Positions 16,254 through 24,088 of a DNA stretch of 64,000 bases are shown piece after piece; positions within the stretch are counted from its first letter, which is position 1; every line of letters starts with the position of its first letter. Location of the stretch: contig NZ_BAABHS010000008.1 of NCBI RefSeq assembly GCF_039542225.1, positions 248,001 to 312,000 of the forward strand, in the 5' to 3' direction. This DNA comes from Yinghuangia aomiensis (lineage in GTDB: Bacteria; Actinomycetota; Actinomycetes; Streptomycetales; Streptomycetaceae). The notes beneath the pieces were generated by a model. It was not told where the DNA came from, did not search any database, and worked only from the letters and a program-made list of their open reading frames with translations. The position numbers and the translations under genes are program-made.

Positions 16254-16681
16254 GGGCGACCAACCTACCCAGCACGAGTCACCGGAGCAGCACGCTGCGT
16301 GGATCGCGTCGCAAATCGGCTATCCACCAGGGGGCACTGCCCAGCAGTGCAGCCGCGCCACCGCAGCCGAGCACATCACCTACGCGGCAGCTGGCAGCCC
16401 GAAACCGCGCTGTCCGGCGCAGCAGTCCCTGCGAGCCCATGTCCGAACCACCTGGCTGCTCCTGACCATTGGGAGAGTGGCTGGTTGAGCGTTCATGGGC
16501 GTGGGGATCTCGGGGGTTGTCGTGCTCGATGAAGTTCTCCTCAGACAGCGTGTTCCTGTGCCTGCAATGACTCTCGCCGTGCCGGGTCTGGGCCTGACAG
16601 ACGCGGCGGGTGGCCCCGTCCGATCGCTCGGCTAAGGTCACCTGACCACATGCGATGACGGTGATTCGGACGAGGTACGCG
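16254..16681. other. Intergenic 428 bp between divergent genes
   Basis: A short plus-strand frame opens at 16252, overlapping the M15 start codon on the other strand, and runs 78 codons with protein-like residues only in its first half. A minus frame (16279-16641) has odd composition (His- and Arg-rich, Arg-His-Gly-Glu-Ser-His) and might be a transposase scrap. Neither is strong enough to call. The rest is presumably promoter DNA. Confidence 0.3.
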
Positions 16682-17287
16682 ATGAGTGGTGTCGGGGTTG
16701 ATTGGCTGGAGGACTCGACGTTCCTCGAGTTCGGCTACTGCGTGACGTTCGCGCGGGGGTTGGACGCTGTCGAGCTGCTCCGACGCATGGGCTGTGACGT
16801 GGCGACAGCCGCCATGAAGACCCGGATCGACGCCAACCACTGGATCGAGGATCTCCTTGACGACGGCCACCCGGATGTCGGGGACAAGGAATGGGTGATC
16901 CGTGCCGGCGAGTCCGACGGGTGGGCTTTCGCGGTCGAGGATGGCGGGATCCGCGGCATCGACGAAGAGGTGCTTGTTGAAGTTTCGGCAGGCACGGTCG
17001 CGATGAGTATCTTCCGCAACGTCAACGCGGTGACGGTGTTCAGCTATGCGGAGTCCGGGCTCGTGGTGTGCCAGTACGAGTCACCGCTCCAGCGTGGTGG
17101 CAGCGACCCCGACCGGCTGGTGCCGGAGCTGATCCGTGCGGGGGTGTTGTGTCCGGGCGGGGATATGCCCGATCTCGGGATCGCCGAGGAGCAACGGCTG
17201 ACCCTGCGGATGATGCATGCCGAATTCGGAGTCACGCTGCCGCAGGAGACCGTCGAGGACGGTGAACTGCTCGCCGCCATGATTTGA
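16682..17287 (+). CDS. Conserved actinomycete protein, DUF6461-like
   Basis: A 201-residue acidic cytoplasmic protein. The opening Asp-Trp-Leu, then Phe-Cys/Gly-Tyr-Cys-Val-Thr-Phe-Ala-Arg-Gly and Glu-Leu-Leu-Arg-Arg-Met-Gly, and the later Trp-Ala-Phe-Ala-Val-Glu-Asp-Gly segment, resemble the DUF6461 proteins common in Streptomyces (from memory, not searched). Function is unknown. The ATG at 16682 is used because GAGG lies 7-8 bp upstream. The ATG at 16655 would add nine residues. It is monocistronic as far as can be seen. Confidence 0.75.
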   Translation: MSGVGVDWLEDSTFLEFGYCVTFARGLDAVELLRRMGCDVATAAMKTRIDANHWIEDLLDDGHPDVGDKEWVIRAGESDGWAFAVEDGGIRGIDEEVLVEVSAGTVAMSIFRNVNAVTVFSYAESGLVVCQYESPLQRGGSDPDRLVPELIRAGVLCPGGDMPDLGIAEEQRLTLRMMHAEFGVTLPQETVEDGELLAAMI

Positions 17288-17377
17288 GGTCAGACTGTCC
17301 GGGCACAGCCGCTCGATGTTCTGTCGGGCAGGGCCCCACCGGTGCCAGGCAAGCTGGTCCACGTGTGCGTGAGGCTC

Positions 17378-17408
17378 TTGACCCTCACGTGGCGTCAGGT
17401 TGGATAGT
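17378..17408 (+). promoter_or_regulatory. MerR-type promoter with long spacer
   Basis: TTGACC at 17378-17383 and GATAGT at 17403-17408 are separated by 19 bp. An imperfect dyad (CCTCACGT / GGCGTCAGG) lies in the spacer, the classical arrangement for MerR activators that untwist an over-long promoter. Only 7 bp separate the -10 from the GTG start, implying a leaderless, autoregulated transcript. Confidence 0.6.
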
Positions 17409-17415
17409 CGGTGCC

Positions 17416-18531
17416 GTGGAGGATCACTGGACCGTGGGACGCGTGGCCGAGCGGGCCGGCGTGAGCGTCCGCACGCTGCATCACTACGACGAGATCGGGC
17501 TCGTGCGTCCTTCGGCGCGGACCGCGGCCGGCTACCGGGCCTACGCGGCGGACGACGTGGAACGGCTGCGGGAGGTGCTGGCCTACCGGCGGTTGGGTTT
17601 CGGGCTGCGGGAGATCGCGGAACTGATCGGCGACCCGTCCACCGACGCGGTCGCGCACCTGCGCCGACTGCGCGGCTTGCTGCTGGAGCGGCGTGATCGC
17701 GCCGATGCCATGGTGGCGGCCATCGACAGGGAACTTGCGGCACGGGCGAAGGGATTGAACGTGACGCCTGAGGAGCAACTGGAGATGCTCGGCGTACGGC
17801 TGTACGACGCGATCGGCGGCGCCTACACCGTGACCCGGTGTACGGAACCGCGGATCGCCGCGCAGATCTGGGACGCGCTCGGGGATGCGCAGACCGTGTT
17901 GAACGTCGGGGCCGGCACCGGCTCCTACGAGCCCGCTGATCGCGACGTGACCGCGGTGGAACCGTCGGCGGTCATGCGGGGGCAGCGGCCTGCCGGCTCG
18001 GCGCGGTGCGTGGCGGCGGCTGCGGAGAACCTGCCGTTCGAGGATGGGTCCTTCGACGTCGCGATGGCTGTCTCCACCGTTCACCACTGGGAGGACCCGA
18101 TAGCGGGGCTGCGCGAGATGCGGCGCGTGGCCGGCCGCGTGGTGGTGCTCACGTTCGACACCGACGAGCCCGGATGGCAGGACCGGTTCTGGCTTACCCG
18201 CGACTACCTGCCCGAGTTCGCCGCCGTCCTCGCGCAATTCCCGTCCCTGGCCGGGATGGCCGACGCGATCGGCGCCCGCGCTGAACCGGTGCCCATCCCG
18301 TGGGACTGCGCCGACGGCCTGTTCGAGGCGTACTGGCGTCGGCCGGGGGCGTATCTGGAGGATCACGTGCGCCGTGCGATGTCGGTGTGGACCAGGGTCG
18401 GGACTCAGACCGAGCAGCGGACGGTGCAAAGCCTCAGCGAGGACCTCGACTCCGGTCGATGGGCCGAGCGCAACAGCGACGTTGTCGACCTTGCCGAGGC
18501 AGACCTCGGCCTCCGCCTGCTCGTGGCTTGA
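17416..18531 (+). CDS. MerR/TipA-type regulator fused to a SAM-dependent methyltransferase
   Basis: A 371-residue protein. Residues about 5-110 are a MerR winged helix (Val-Gly-Arg-Val-Ala-Glu-Arg-Ala-Gly-Val-Ser, Leu-His-His-Tyr-Asp-Glu-Ile-Gly-Leu) with its dimer helix, and a TipA-like linker follows (Val-Thr-Pro-Glu-Glu-Gln-Leu-Glu-Met). From about 125 onward, in place of an effector domain, is a class I methyltransferase: motif I Val-Leu-Asn-Val-Gly-Ala-Gly-Thr-Gly-Ser near 161 and the Type 11 segment Leu-Pro-Phe-Glu-Asp-Gly-Ser-Phe-Asp-Val-Ala. The frame is continuous with even codon use, so this looks like a true fusion. The GTG at 17416 follows the MerR promoter closely. Methylation target and inducer are unknown. 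Confidence 0.85.
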   Translation: MEDHWTVGRVAERAGVSVRTLHHYDEIGLVRPSARTAAGYRAYAADDVERLREVLAYRRLGFGLREIAELIGDPSTDAVAHLRRLRGLLLERRDRADAMVAAIDRELAARAKGLNVTPEEQLEMLGVRLYDAIGGAYTVTRCTEPRIAAQIWDALGDAQTVLNVGAGTGSYEPADRDVTAVEPSAVMRGQRPAGSARCVAAAAENLPFEDGSFDVAMAVSTVHHWEDPIAGLREMRRVAGRVVVLTFDTDEPGWQDRFWLTRDYLPEFAAVLAQFPSLAGMADAIGARAEPVPIPWDCADGLFEAYWRRPGAYLEDHVRRAMSVWTRVGTQTEQRTVQSLSEDLDSGRWAERNSDVVDLAEADLGLRLLVA

Positions 18532-18978
18532 AGCGCACGCAGGTTGATGGTGTTGTGGGAAGGACAGGATCGGCGCCGCGGCCCGGCCTGCCCAGGTCGA
18601 TCGCCGAGCTCCGCGGGTTGATCTGCGCGCGCTCGTGCACGCATCGCAGGCCGGTCACGGGCGTGGAGGCCCTCGGTCCATCGGGTGAGCAGACCGGCGG
18701 CGCCGAGGAAGACGAAGCTGATCGGCGAGTTCCAGGCGCCGGCGATGGCGTGGCGAGTGGCAGGTCCAACACGGCGTCGAGCATGAGGCCGTTGAACACG
18801 AGGGAAGTCGCCGGCACGTGTCCTGGTTCGGGTCTGTCGCCGCCTTGCGGAGCGTAAGCAGGTGCAGTCGAGGAAGGGACCGTGGCGTCCCGGGCGTGGG
18901 CGGCGCTCGACGGCGACGCGGGCCCGACGCGGGCTGCCTTCCGGGTCCGGGTGCGTATCGTCGGTGTAGGGAAAAGCG
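18532..18978. other. Intergenic region upstream of the van locus, possible decayed ORF
   Basis: About 450 bp between the methyltransferase fusion and the vanK promoter. On the minus strand, hydrophobic segments (Ser-Phe-Val-Phe-Leu-Gly-Ala-Ala-Gly-Leu-Leu in one frame, Leu-Val-Phe-Asn-Gly-Leu-Met-Leu-Asp in another) look like pieces of one small membrane protein split by a frameshift around 18790. This is too weak to call a gene. GCGTATC (18953-18959) and GATACGC (18979-18985) form inverted arms at the vanK promoter. Confidence 0.3.
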
Positions 18979-19011
18979 GATACGCGGGGGCAACTGCGGG
19001 CTGGGTTGACT
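18979..19011 (+). promoter_or_regulatory. Candidate VanR box and -10 element upstream of vanK
   Basis: A 17-bp box, GATACG-CGGGG-GCAACT (18979-18995), is followed by exactly 10 bp, TTGACT (19006-19011), 6 bp and an ATG (19018). The same spacing occurs at vanH, murF and vanS. Half-sites 11 bp apart suit an OmpR-class activator such as VanR binding over the -35 region. Confidence 0.6.
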
Positions 19012-19017
19012 GCCGGG

Positions 19018-19092
19018 ATGTTCTGTTGTGAATCGGCTCGCGTGGCGGCCTGGGCTCTGCGCTGGGATCGGAGGGCGCGGGTATGGCGCTGA
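19018..19092 (+). CDS. Short leader ORF overlapping the vanK start
   Basis: An ATG placed 6 bp after the -10-like hexamer opens a 24-codon frame (Met-Phe-Cys-Cys-Glu-Ser at its start, three Trp, several Arg). It ends at a TGA (19090-19092) inside vanK, whose ATG is at 19083. GGAGGG at 19070-19075 serves vanK. The overlap would let ribosomes from a leaderless leader peptide re-initiate at vanK, so it may couple or attenuate vanK translation. No peptide homology is claimed. Confidence 0.4.
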   Translation: MFCCESARVAAWALRWDRRARVWR

Positions 19093-20234
19093 GGGTTGCG
19101 CGGATCAGTGCTGCCGAGCATCTGGGGTTTGTGCGGGGGCGGCGGTCGGTCAGCTTTCTGCAGACGCCGGGGTGGGGGCGCGTCAAGACCGAGTGGCGCA
19201 GCGAGTCGCTCGGCTGGTTCGACGGTGGGGAGCTGGTCGGCGCAGGGCTCGTGTTGCATCGGCCGGTGCCGCGGTTCGAGCGGTTCACGTTGGCGTATGT
19301 GCCGCAGGGGCCGACGATCGACTGGGCGGGTGACATCGCCGCGTGGCTCGACCCGTTGGCGGTGTGTCTCAAGGCGCAGGGGGCGTTCGCCATCCGGCTC
19401 TGTCCGCCGGTGCGTACGGACACCTGGAGCGCCGCCGAGGTCAAGGACGGGATGGCCGCTCCTGGGGTCGGGCGGCTCGCCGAGGCGGCCGGTGGGCGCG
19501 TCGACGCGGTCGGCAGCCGCGTGGCGCGGTGGCTGGGGGACGCCGGGTGGCTGCCGCAGAGTCCGGAGGACGGATTCGGCGTCGGCCAACCGCAGTTCAC
19601 GTATGAGATTCCGTTGGCGGGGAGGACGGAGGACGACCTCCTCAAGGGGATGAACCAGGTCTGGCGCCGCAACATCAAGAAGGCGGAGAAGGAGGGAGTG
19701 GAGGTCACGGCCAGGGGGGTGGGCCGTGGCGGTGTCGACGGCGGTGCGTTCGGGGCGGAGCTCAAGGCGTTCCACGAGCTGTACATGCACACGGCCGAGC
19801 GCGACCACTTCATGCCGCGTCCGCTGCGCTACTTCGCGACCATGTTCGCCGAGATGGGCGCCGAGGATCCGGAGCGCATCAGCCTCTATCTGGCCCGTCA
19901 CCAGGGCGACTTGGTCGCGGCGACCATCCTGGTCAGGGTCGGCGGCCACGCGTGGTACACGTATGGGGCCTCCTCCACCGCAAAGCGCGAGGTGCGCGGC
20001 TCCAACGCGTGCCAGTGGGCGATGATCCGCGATTCGCTGGCGGCCGGCTGCGATGTGTACGACCTGCGCGGCATCACCTCCACCCTCGACGCGGACGACC
20101 CGCACGTCGGCCTGATCCGTTTCAAGGTCGGGACCGGCGGCCGGGCGGTGCGGTACGTCGGCGAGTGGGATTTGCCGCTGCGGCCGATGGTCTACCGGGC
20201 CTTCGACCTGTACATGCGGCGCCGATCGCGCTGA
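19083..20234 (+). CDS. vanK: FemX/FemAB-type peptidyltransferase VanK
   Basis: A 383-residue Fem-family aminoacyltransferase with two GNAT-like lobes: an N-terminal lobe with Ser-Phe-Leu-Gln-Thr-Pro-Gly-Trp, and a C-terminal lobe with Asn-Gln-Val-Trp-Arg-Arg-Asn-Ile-Lys-Lys-Ala and Tyr-Asp-Leu-Arg-Gly-Ile. In Streptomyces coelicolor VanK adds the branch glycine to cell-wall precursors ending in D-Ala-D-Lac, which the housekeeping FemX cannot use. Location beside vanHAX/murF and a matching VanR-type promoter support the same role. Substrate is tRNA-bound amino acid plus lipid-linked or soluble precursor, in the cytoplasm. Its 3' end converges on murF. Confidence 0.88.
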   Translation: MALRVARISAAEHLGFVRGRRSVSFLQTPGWGRVKTEWRSESLGWFDGGELVGAGLVLHRPVPRFERFTLAYVPQGPTIDWAGDIAAWLDPLAVCLKAQGAFAIRLCPPVRTDTWSAAEVKDGMAAPGVGRLAEAAGGRVDAVGSRVARWLGDAGWLPQSPEDGFGVGQPQFTYEIPLAGRTEDDLLKGMNQVWRRNIKKAEKEGVEVTARGVGRGGVDGGAFGAELKAFHELYMHTAERDHFMPRPLRYFATMFAEMGAEDPERISLYLARHQGDLVAATILVRVGGHAWYTYGASSTAKREVRGSNACQWAMIRDSLAAGCDVYDLRGITSTLDADDPHVGLIRFKVGTGGRAVRYVGEWDLPLRPMVYRAFDLYMRRRSR

Positions 20235-20363
20235 GGCCGACCGCGGGCGGGGGAGGGGGCGGGGAGGGAGCATTCACGGCATCGCGCCCGGCCCACGTGC
20301 GCCGTGCGGCATCGCGTCCACTCCCGCCCCACGCCTCTTCCGCGACCAATCCCTCTTCCGCAA

Positions 20364-21800
20364 CTAAGTGAGTGCAGCTGCCACTTCGTCGAGGCGCGCG
20401 CCGCGGGAGGCCTTGATCAGCACCACGTCCCCGGCCGTGAGGTGACCGCGCAGCCAGCCCACCGCCACGTCGTTGTCGTCCAACGGCACCGCCCGTTCGC
20501 CGGCGCCCTCCGCGATCGTGCGGGCGGCGGCGCCGACCGTGACCACCGTGTCGGCACGCGACGCGGCGTACTTCCCGACCGCGAAGTGCTCCGCGTCGCT
20601 TGCGTCGCCCAGTTCGAGCATCTCGCCGAGGACGGCGATACGGCGCCTGCCCTCGACTGCCGCCAGTGCGTCCAAGCCGGCGCGGGTCGAGTCGGGGTTG
20701 GCGTTGTAGGAGTCGTTGAGCAGCACCGCACCGCCGGACAGCCGACGCGGTTCCATGCGCCACTCGGACACCGACGCACCCGCCAACGCCGCTGCCGCTT
20801 CGTCGAGGGATACGCCGGCCGCCAGGCCCGCAGCCACGGCGGCTGCCGCGTTGAGCGCCTGGTGAGCGCCCACAATCGGCAGCCTGACGGGAACCGAGGC
20901 GCCCGCGGTCCGCAGCGTGAACGACGGACGGCCGCACCGATCCAGCGACAGGTCGTGTACGCGAACGTCGGCGTCCTGCGCCCGGCCGAATGTCAGCACC
21001 GGGCCGCCCGTGAGCGTCCGCATCGCGGCGACGCGCGGATCGTCGGCGTTGAGGACGGCCGTGCCGCCGGCCGCCAGCCCCCGCACCAGTTCTCCCTTGG
21101 TCCGGGCGATGGCCGCACGCGAACCGAACGCGCCGAGGTGGGCTTGCGCGACGTTGAGGACGACGGCGATATCGGGGGCGACCAAGCCGGTGAGCGCCGC
21201 GATGTCGCCTTCCCGCCGGGCTCCCATCTCCAGGACGAGGAACCGCGTGGCCGCGCCGGCGCGCACCATGGTGAGCGGCACGCCCAGCTCGTTGTTGAAC
21301 GAACCGGCCGTGGCGATCGTCGGCGCGGCGCTCGACAGCACGGCCGCCAGCAGGTCCTTGGTACTGGTCTTGCCCTGCGAGCCGGTGACTCCGGCTACCA
21401 TCAGCCCGCCGCGCAGCCGCGCCACGACGTGGACGGCGAGCGCCTGCAGCGCAGCCCGGACATCGTCGACGACCACCGTCGGCAGCGTGGTGCGCCGGGA
21501 GCCGAGCACCGCCACGGCACCCGCTCGGCCCGCCTGTTCGGCGAAGGCATGGCCGTCGGCGTGTTCGCCCGCGAAGGCGACGAAAAGGCTGCCCGGCGTT
21601 GCCTGCCGGCTGTCGAGGACGGCGGGTGCGGCCACGGTCACGGCATCCACGTCGGCGACGAGGCCGGGCACGGCCGTACCGCCGACGACATCGGCGATCT
21701 CCCGAAGAACGAGGGGGAGGACTCCCGGGCTCGGAGCGGCCGCCGATTCGGGCTCGGCGAGGCGGACGGCGGCGCGGGTGGGATTTTCGCTGGAGGTCAT
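20364..21800 (-). CDS. murF: Accessory UDP-MurNAc-tripeptide-dipeptide ligase (MurF type)
   Basis: A 478-residue Mur ligase joining a terminal dipeptide or depsipeptide to UDP-MurNAc-tripeptide. ATP motif Gly-Val-Thr-Gly-Ser-Gln-Gly-Lys-Thr-Ser-Thr, central Glu-Met-Gly-Ala-Arg and Asn-x-Ala-Gln-Ala-His-Leu-Gly, and C-terminal Leu-Asn-Asp-Ser-Tyr-Asn-Ala-Asn-Pro are all present in MurF order. A second murF accompanies van genes in some glycopeptide producers (for example the teicoplanin producer), presumably to favour D-Ala-D-Lac. The ATG at 21800 is preferred to an upstream TTG (21812). It lies 6 bp after a TTGTCT hexamer and in the same geometry as vanH, so the transcript is probably leaderless. 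It is divergent from vanH. Confidence 0.9.
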   Translation of the reverse strand: MTSSENPTRAAVRLAEPESAAAPSPGVLPLVLREIADVVGGTAVPGLVADVDAVTVAAPAVLDSRQATPGSLFVAFAGEHADGHAFAEQAGRAGAVAVLGSRRTTLPTVVVDDVRAALQALAVHVVARLRGGLMVAGVTGSQGKTSTKDLLAAVLSSAAPTIATAGSFNNELGVPLTMVRAGAATRFLVLEMGARREGDIAALTGLVAPDIAVVLNVAQAHLGAFGSRAAIARTKGELVRGLAAGGTAVLNADDPRVAAMRTLTGGPVLTFGRAQDADVRVHDLSLDRCGRPSFTLRTAGASVPVRLPIVGAHQALNAAAAVAAGLAAGVSLDEAAAALAGASVSEWRMEPRRLSGGAVLLNDSYNANPDSTRAGLDALAAVEGRRRIAVLGEMLELGDASDAEHFAVGKYAASRADTVVTVGAAARTIAEGAGERAVPLDDNDVAVGWLRGHLTAGDVVLIKASRGARLDEVAAALT

Positions 21801-21806
21801 CCCTCC

Positions 21807-21839
21807 AGACAATTCGTCGTGGTGTTGCGGGTTCGTATG
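21807..21839 (-). promoter_or_regulatory. Candidate VanR box and -10 element upstream of murF
   Basis: Reading the minus strand: CATACG-AACCC-GCAACA (21839 to 21823), 10 bp, TTGTCT (21812-21807), 6 bp (GGAGGG), then ATG at 21800. The half-site period (11 bp) and all downstream distances equal those at vanH and vanK, placing murF in the same predicted regulon. Confidence 0.6.
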
Positions 21840-21847
21840 CGGTTTTC

Positions 21848-21864
21848 GATACGCCGAGGATACG
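21848..21864 (+). promoter_or_regulatory. Additional distal direct repeat, possible VanR site between murF and vanH
   Basis: GATACG-CCGAG-GATACG carries two perfect half-sites 11 bp apart, the best match to the repeat in the window. No -10 hexamer follows at the usual distance on either strand, so it is more likely an auxiliary site serving the divergent murF/vanH promoters. Confidence 0.45.
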
Positions 21865-21947
21865 GGGTCGAGTCCGCGCCCGAAATTCGATGTAAGCCCC
21901 GCCCGACGCTACGCGCAAGTAACTTATCGCCGGAATATCCGGAATCC

Positions 21948-21980
21948 CATACGGAGCGACAACGCTCCACCGGCTTGACT
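21948..21980 (+). promoter_or_regulatory. Candidate VanR box and -10 element upstream of vanHAX
   Basis: CATACG-GAGCG-ACAACG (21948-21964), 10 bp, TTGACT (21975-21980), 6 bp, then the vanH ATG at 21987. The second half-site is degenerate. Identity of the hexamer and spacing with vanK supports function. Confidence 0.6.
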
Positions 21981-21986
21981 GAGCGC

Positions 21987-23048
21987 ATGGCCCACCGCGA
22001 ACCAGCACCGCCCACTATCCGCCGTACCCGATCGCCGGCGCCTTCTCGTGCCGTCACGACGCCGGGAATCACCGTCTACGGATGCGAGCCGGACGAGACC
22101 GCCTTGTTCCGGAAGTTGGCGCCGCGCTTCGGCATCAAGCCGATCGTCACCGGCGAACCGGTGTCCGAGGCCAATGCCGATCTGGCGCAAGGAAATCGAT
22201 GCATCAGCATCGGCCACAAAACTCGGGTCGAGAACCCGACGTTGCTCGCGCTCGGTCGCGCCGGCGTCGCCTACATCTCCACGCGCAGTATCGGATACAA
22301 CCATATCGATGTGGCGTACGCGAAGAGCCTCGGTATCTCCGTGGAGAACGTCGCGTACTCGCCCGACAGCGTGGCCGACTACACCCTGATGCTCATCCTG
22401 ATGGCGGTACGCCACGCGAAGTCCACCATTCGGCGCTCGGATCTTCACGATTACCGGCTGCACGAAACGCGTGGGAAGGAACTCCGCGACCTGACCGTCG
22501 GCGTCGTCGGCACCGGGCGCATCGGCACCGCGGTCGTGGCCAGGCTGCGTGGTTTCGGGTGCCGCGTACTGGCGTACGACACTCGCCCGACGACCGCTGC
22601 GGATTACGTTGCGCTCGACGAACTCCTGCGGGTGAGCGACATCGTCACGCTCCATACACCGCTCACCGCCGACACGCGGCACCTCCTCGGTCGCCGCCGT
22701 ATCGGCCGGATGAAGCCCGGCGCATTCGTCGTCAACACCGGACGCGGTGCTCTTCTCGACACCGAAGCCTTGGTTTCGGCGCTGGAAAGCGGCCGATTGG
22801 GCGGCGCGGCCCTGGACGTCCTGGAAGGCGAGGAAGGAGTCTTCTACGCCGACCGGCGAGCCACACCGCGGACGGGATCGACGTTGGCGCGATTGCAGCA
22901 GATGCCGAACGTGGTCATCAGCCCGCACACCGCCTACTACACGGAGCACGCCCTCTGCGACACCGTGGCGAATTCCCTCGCCAATTGTCTGGCATTTGCG
23001 CGGGAGCACGGCGATCGCAGCGATCGACGAAAGGACGTACAGGCATGA
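21987..23048 (+). CDS. vanH: D-lactate dehydrogenase VanH
   Basis: A 353-residue D-2-hydroxyacid dehydrogenase that reduces pyruvate to D-lactate for VanA. It has the NAD-binding motif Gly-Val-Val-Gly-Thr-Gly-Arg-Ile-Gly, the catalytic set Arg (Asn-Thr-Gly-Arg-Gly), Glu (Leu-Glu-Gly-Glu-Glu-Gly) and His (Pro-His-Thr-Ala-Tyr-Tyr), and the VanH-typical Ser-Ile-Gly-Tyr-Asn-His-Ile-Asp. The ATG at 21987 is fixed by the promoter geometry. The first 25 residues are an Arg/Pro/Ala-rich extension. Its stop overlaps the vanA start by 4 bp. First gene of the vanHAX operon. Confidence 0.95.
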   Translation: MAHREPAPPTIRRTRSPAPSRAVTTPGITVYGCEPDETALFRKLAPRFGIKPIVTGEPVSEANADLAQGNRCISIGHKTRVENPTLLALGRAGVAYISTRSIGYNHIDVAYAKSLGISVENVAYSPDSVADYTLMLILMAVRHAKSTIRRSDLHDYRLHETRGKELRDLTVGVVGTGRIGTAVVARLRGFGCRVLAYDTRPTTAADYVALDELLRVSDIVTLHTPLTADTRHLLGRRRIGRMKPGAFVVNTGRGALLDTEALVSALESGRLGGAALDVLEGEEGVFYADRRATPRTGSTLARLQQMPNVVISPHTAYYTEHALCDTVANSLANCLAFAREHGDRSDRRKDVQA

Positions 23049-24088
23049 CCGGCAGGCTCAAAGTAGGCATACTTTTCGGGGGATGCTCCGAAGAACATGC
23101 CGTTTCCGTCAAATCCGCCCGCGAGGTCGCACGGAACCTCGCCGCCGCCAAGTACGAGCCGTTCTATGTCGGGATCACCCGGAGCGGCGTCTGGAAGCTG
23201 TGCGACGGCCCGGATGAGGACTGGGAGAACGGCGATGGCCGGACGGCTGTCCTGTCTCCGGACCGAAGCACGCCCGGCCTGCTCGTTCTGGCGGACGGGA
23301 AATACGAAACGATCGGCCTCGACGTCGTCTTGCCCGTGCTGCATGGCAAGTTCGGCGAGGACGGCGCCGTGCAGGGCCTCCTGGAGCTGTCCGGAATCCC
23401 GTATGCGGGGTGCGACGTGCCGAGTTCCGTGCTGTGCATGGACAAATCCCTCGCGTACCTCGTCGCCGGAAGCTCCGGAATCGCCACCCCGAATTTCCGG
23501 ATCGTCACGGGAGGCGAACCCGTGGACGCGCACGGCCTGAACTATCCCGTTTTCGTGAAGCCGGCCCGTTCCGGGTCGTCGTTCGGGGTCGGCAAGGTGT
23601 CCTGCGAAGCAGACCTGCCGGAAGCTCTGGAGTCGGCACGCCGGTATGACACGAAGGTGCTGATCGAGGAAGCCGTCACGGGGAAGGAAGTGGGATGTGC
23701 CGTCCTGGGCGACGGCCGGTACCTGACGGTCGGCGAGGTGGACCATATTGCGCTGTCCCACGGATTCTTCCGGATCCATCAGGAAAGCGCGCCGGAGTGC
23801 GGTTCGGAGAACTCGACACCCGTCGTCCCGGCGGACATTCCGCCGGATGAGCGCGCGCTCGTCCGGGAGACGGCGCAGGCGGTTTACCGGGCCTTGGGCT
23901 GCCGCGGGCTGTCGCGCGTGGACATGTTCCTCAAGGACGACGGCACGGTGGTCCTCAACGAGGTCAACACCCTTCCCGGCCTCACCTCGTACAGCCGTTT
24001 TCCGCGCATGATGGCGGCCGCGGGACTGCCGCTCGCCGAGGTGATCGACCGGCTGCTGTCGTCGGCTCTGGAGAGGGCGGGCCGATGA
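23045..24088 (+). CDS. vanA: D-alanine--D-lactate ligase (VanA type)
   Basis: A 347-residue ATP-grasp ligase that makes D-Ala-D-Lac, lowering glycopeptide affinity of the cell wall. N-terminus Phe-Gly-Gly-Cys-Ser-Glu-Glu-His is the D-Ala-D-X ligase signature. The omega-loop region His-Gly-Phe-Phe-Arg-Ile-His-Gln-Glu and the following Gly-Ser-Glu-Asn match VanA-class D-Lac ligases rather than housekeeping Ddl, which carries a Tyr-Lys-Tyr type loop. The metal end Leu-Asn-Glu-Val-Asn-Thr-Leu-Pro-Gly is intact. Both ends overlap neighbours by 4 bp. Confidence 0.95.
   Translation: MTGRLKVGILFGGCSEEHAVSVKSAREVARNLAAAKYEPFYVGITRSGVWKLCDGPDEDWENGDGRTAVLSPDRSTPGLLVLADGKYETIGLDVVLPVLHGKFGEDGAVQGLLELSGIPYAGCDVPSSVLCMDKSLAYLVAGSSGIATPNFRIVTGGEPVDAHGLNYPVFVKPARSGSSFGVGKVSCEADLPEALESARRYDTKVLIEEAVTGKEVGCAVLGDGRYLTVGEVDHIALSHGFFRIHQESAPECGSENSTPVVPADIPPDERALVRETAQAVYRALGCRGLSRVDMFLKDDGTVVLNEVNTLPGLTSYSRFPRMMAAAGLPLAEVIDRLLSSALERAGR

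Noticed and set aside
18405..20273. 622-codon minus-strand frame across vanK
   Set aside because: Antisense shadow of vanK, whose Fem-family motifs are clear. Composition is Arg/Pro-rich.
21848..21864. Best-matching direct repeat as the main vanH promoter box
   Set aside because: No -10-like hexamer at the distance seen at the other van promoters, and 122 bp from vanH. The weaker box at 21948 has the conserved geometry.
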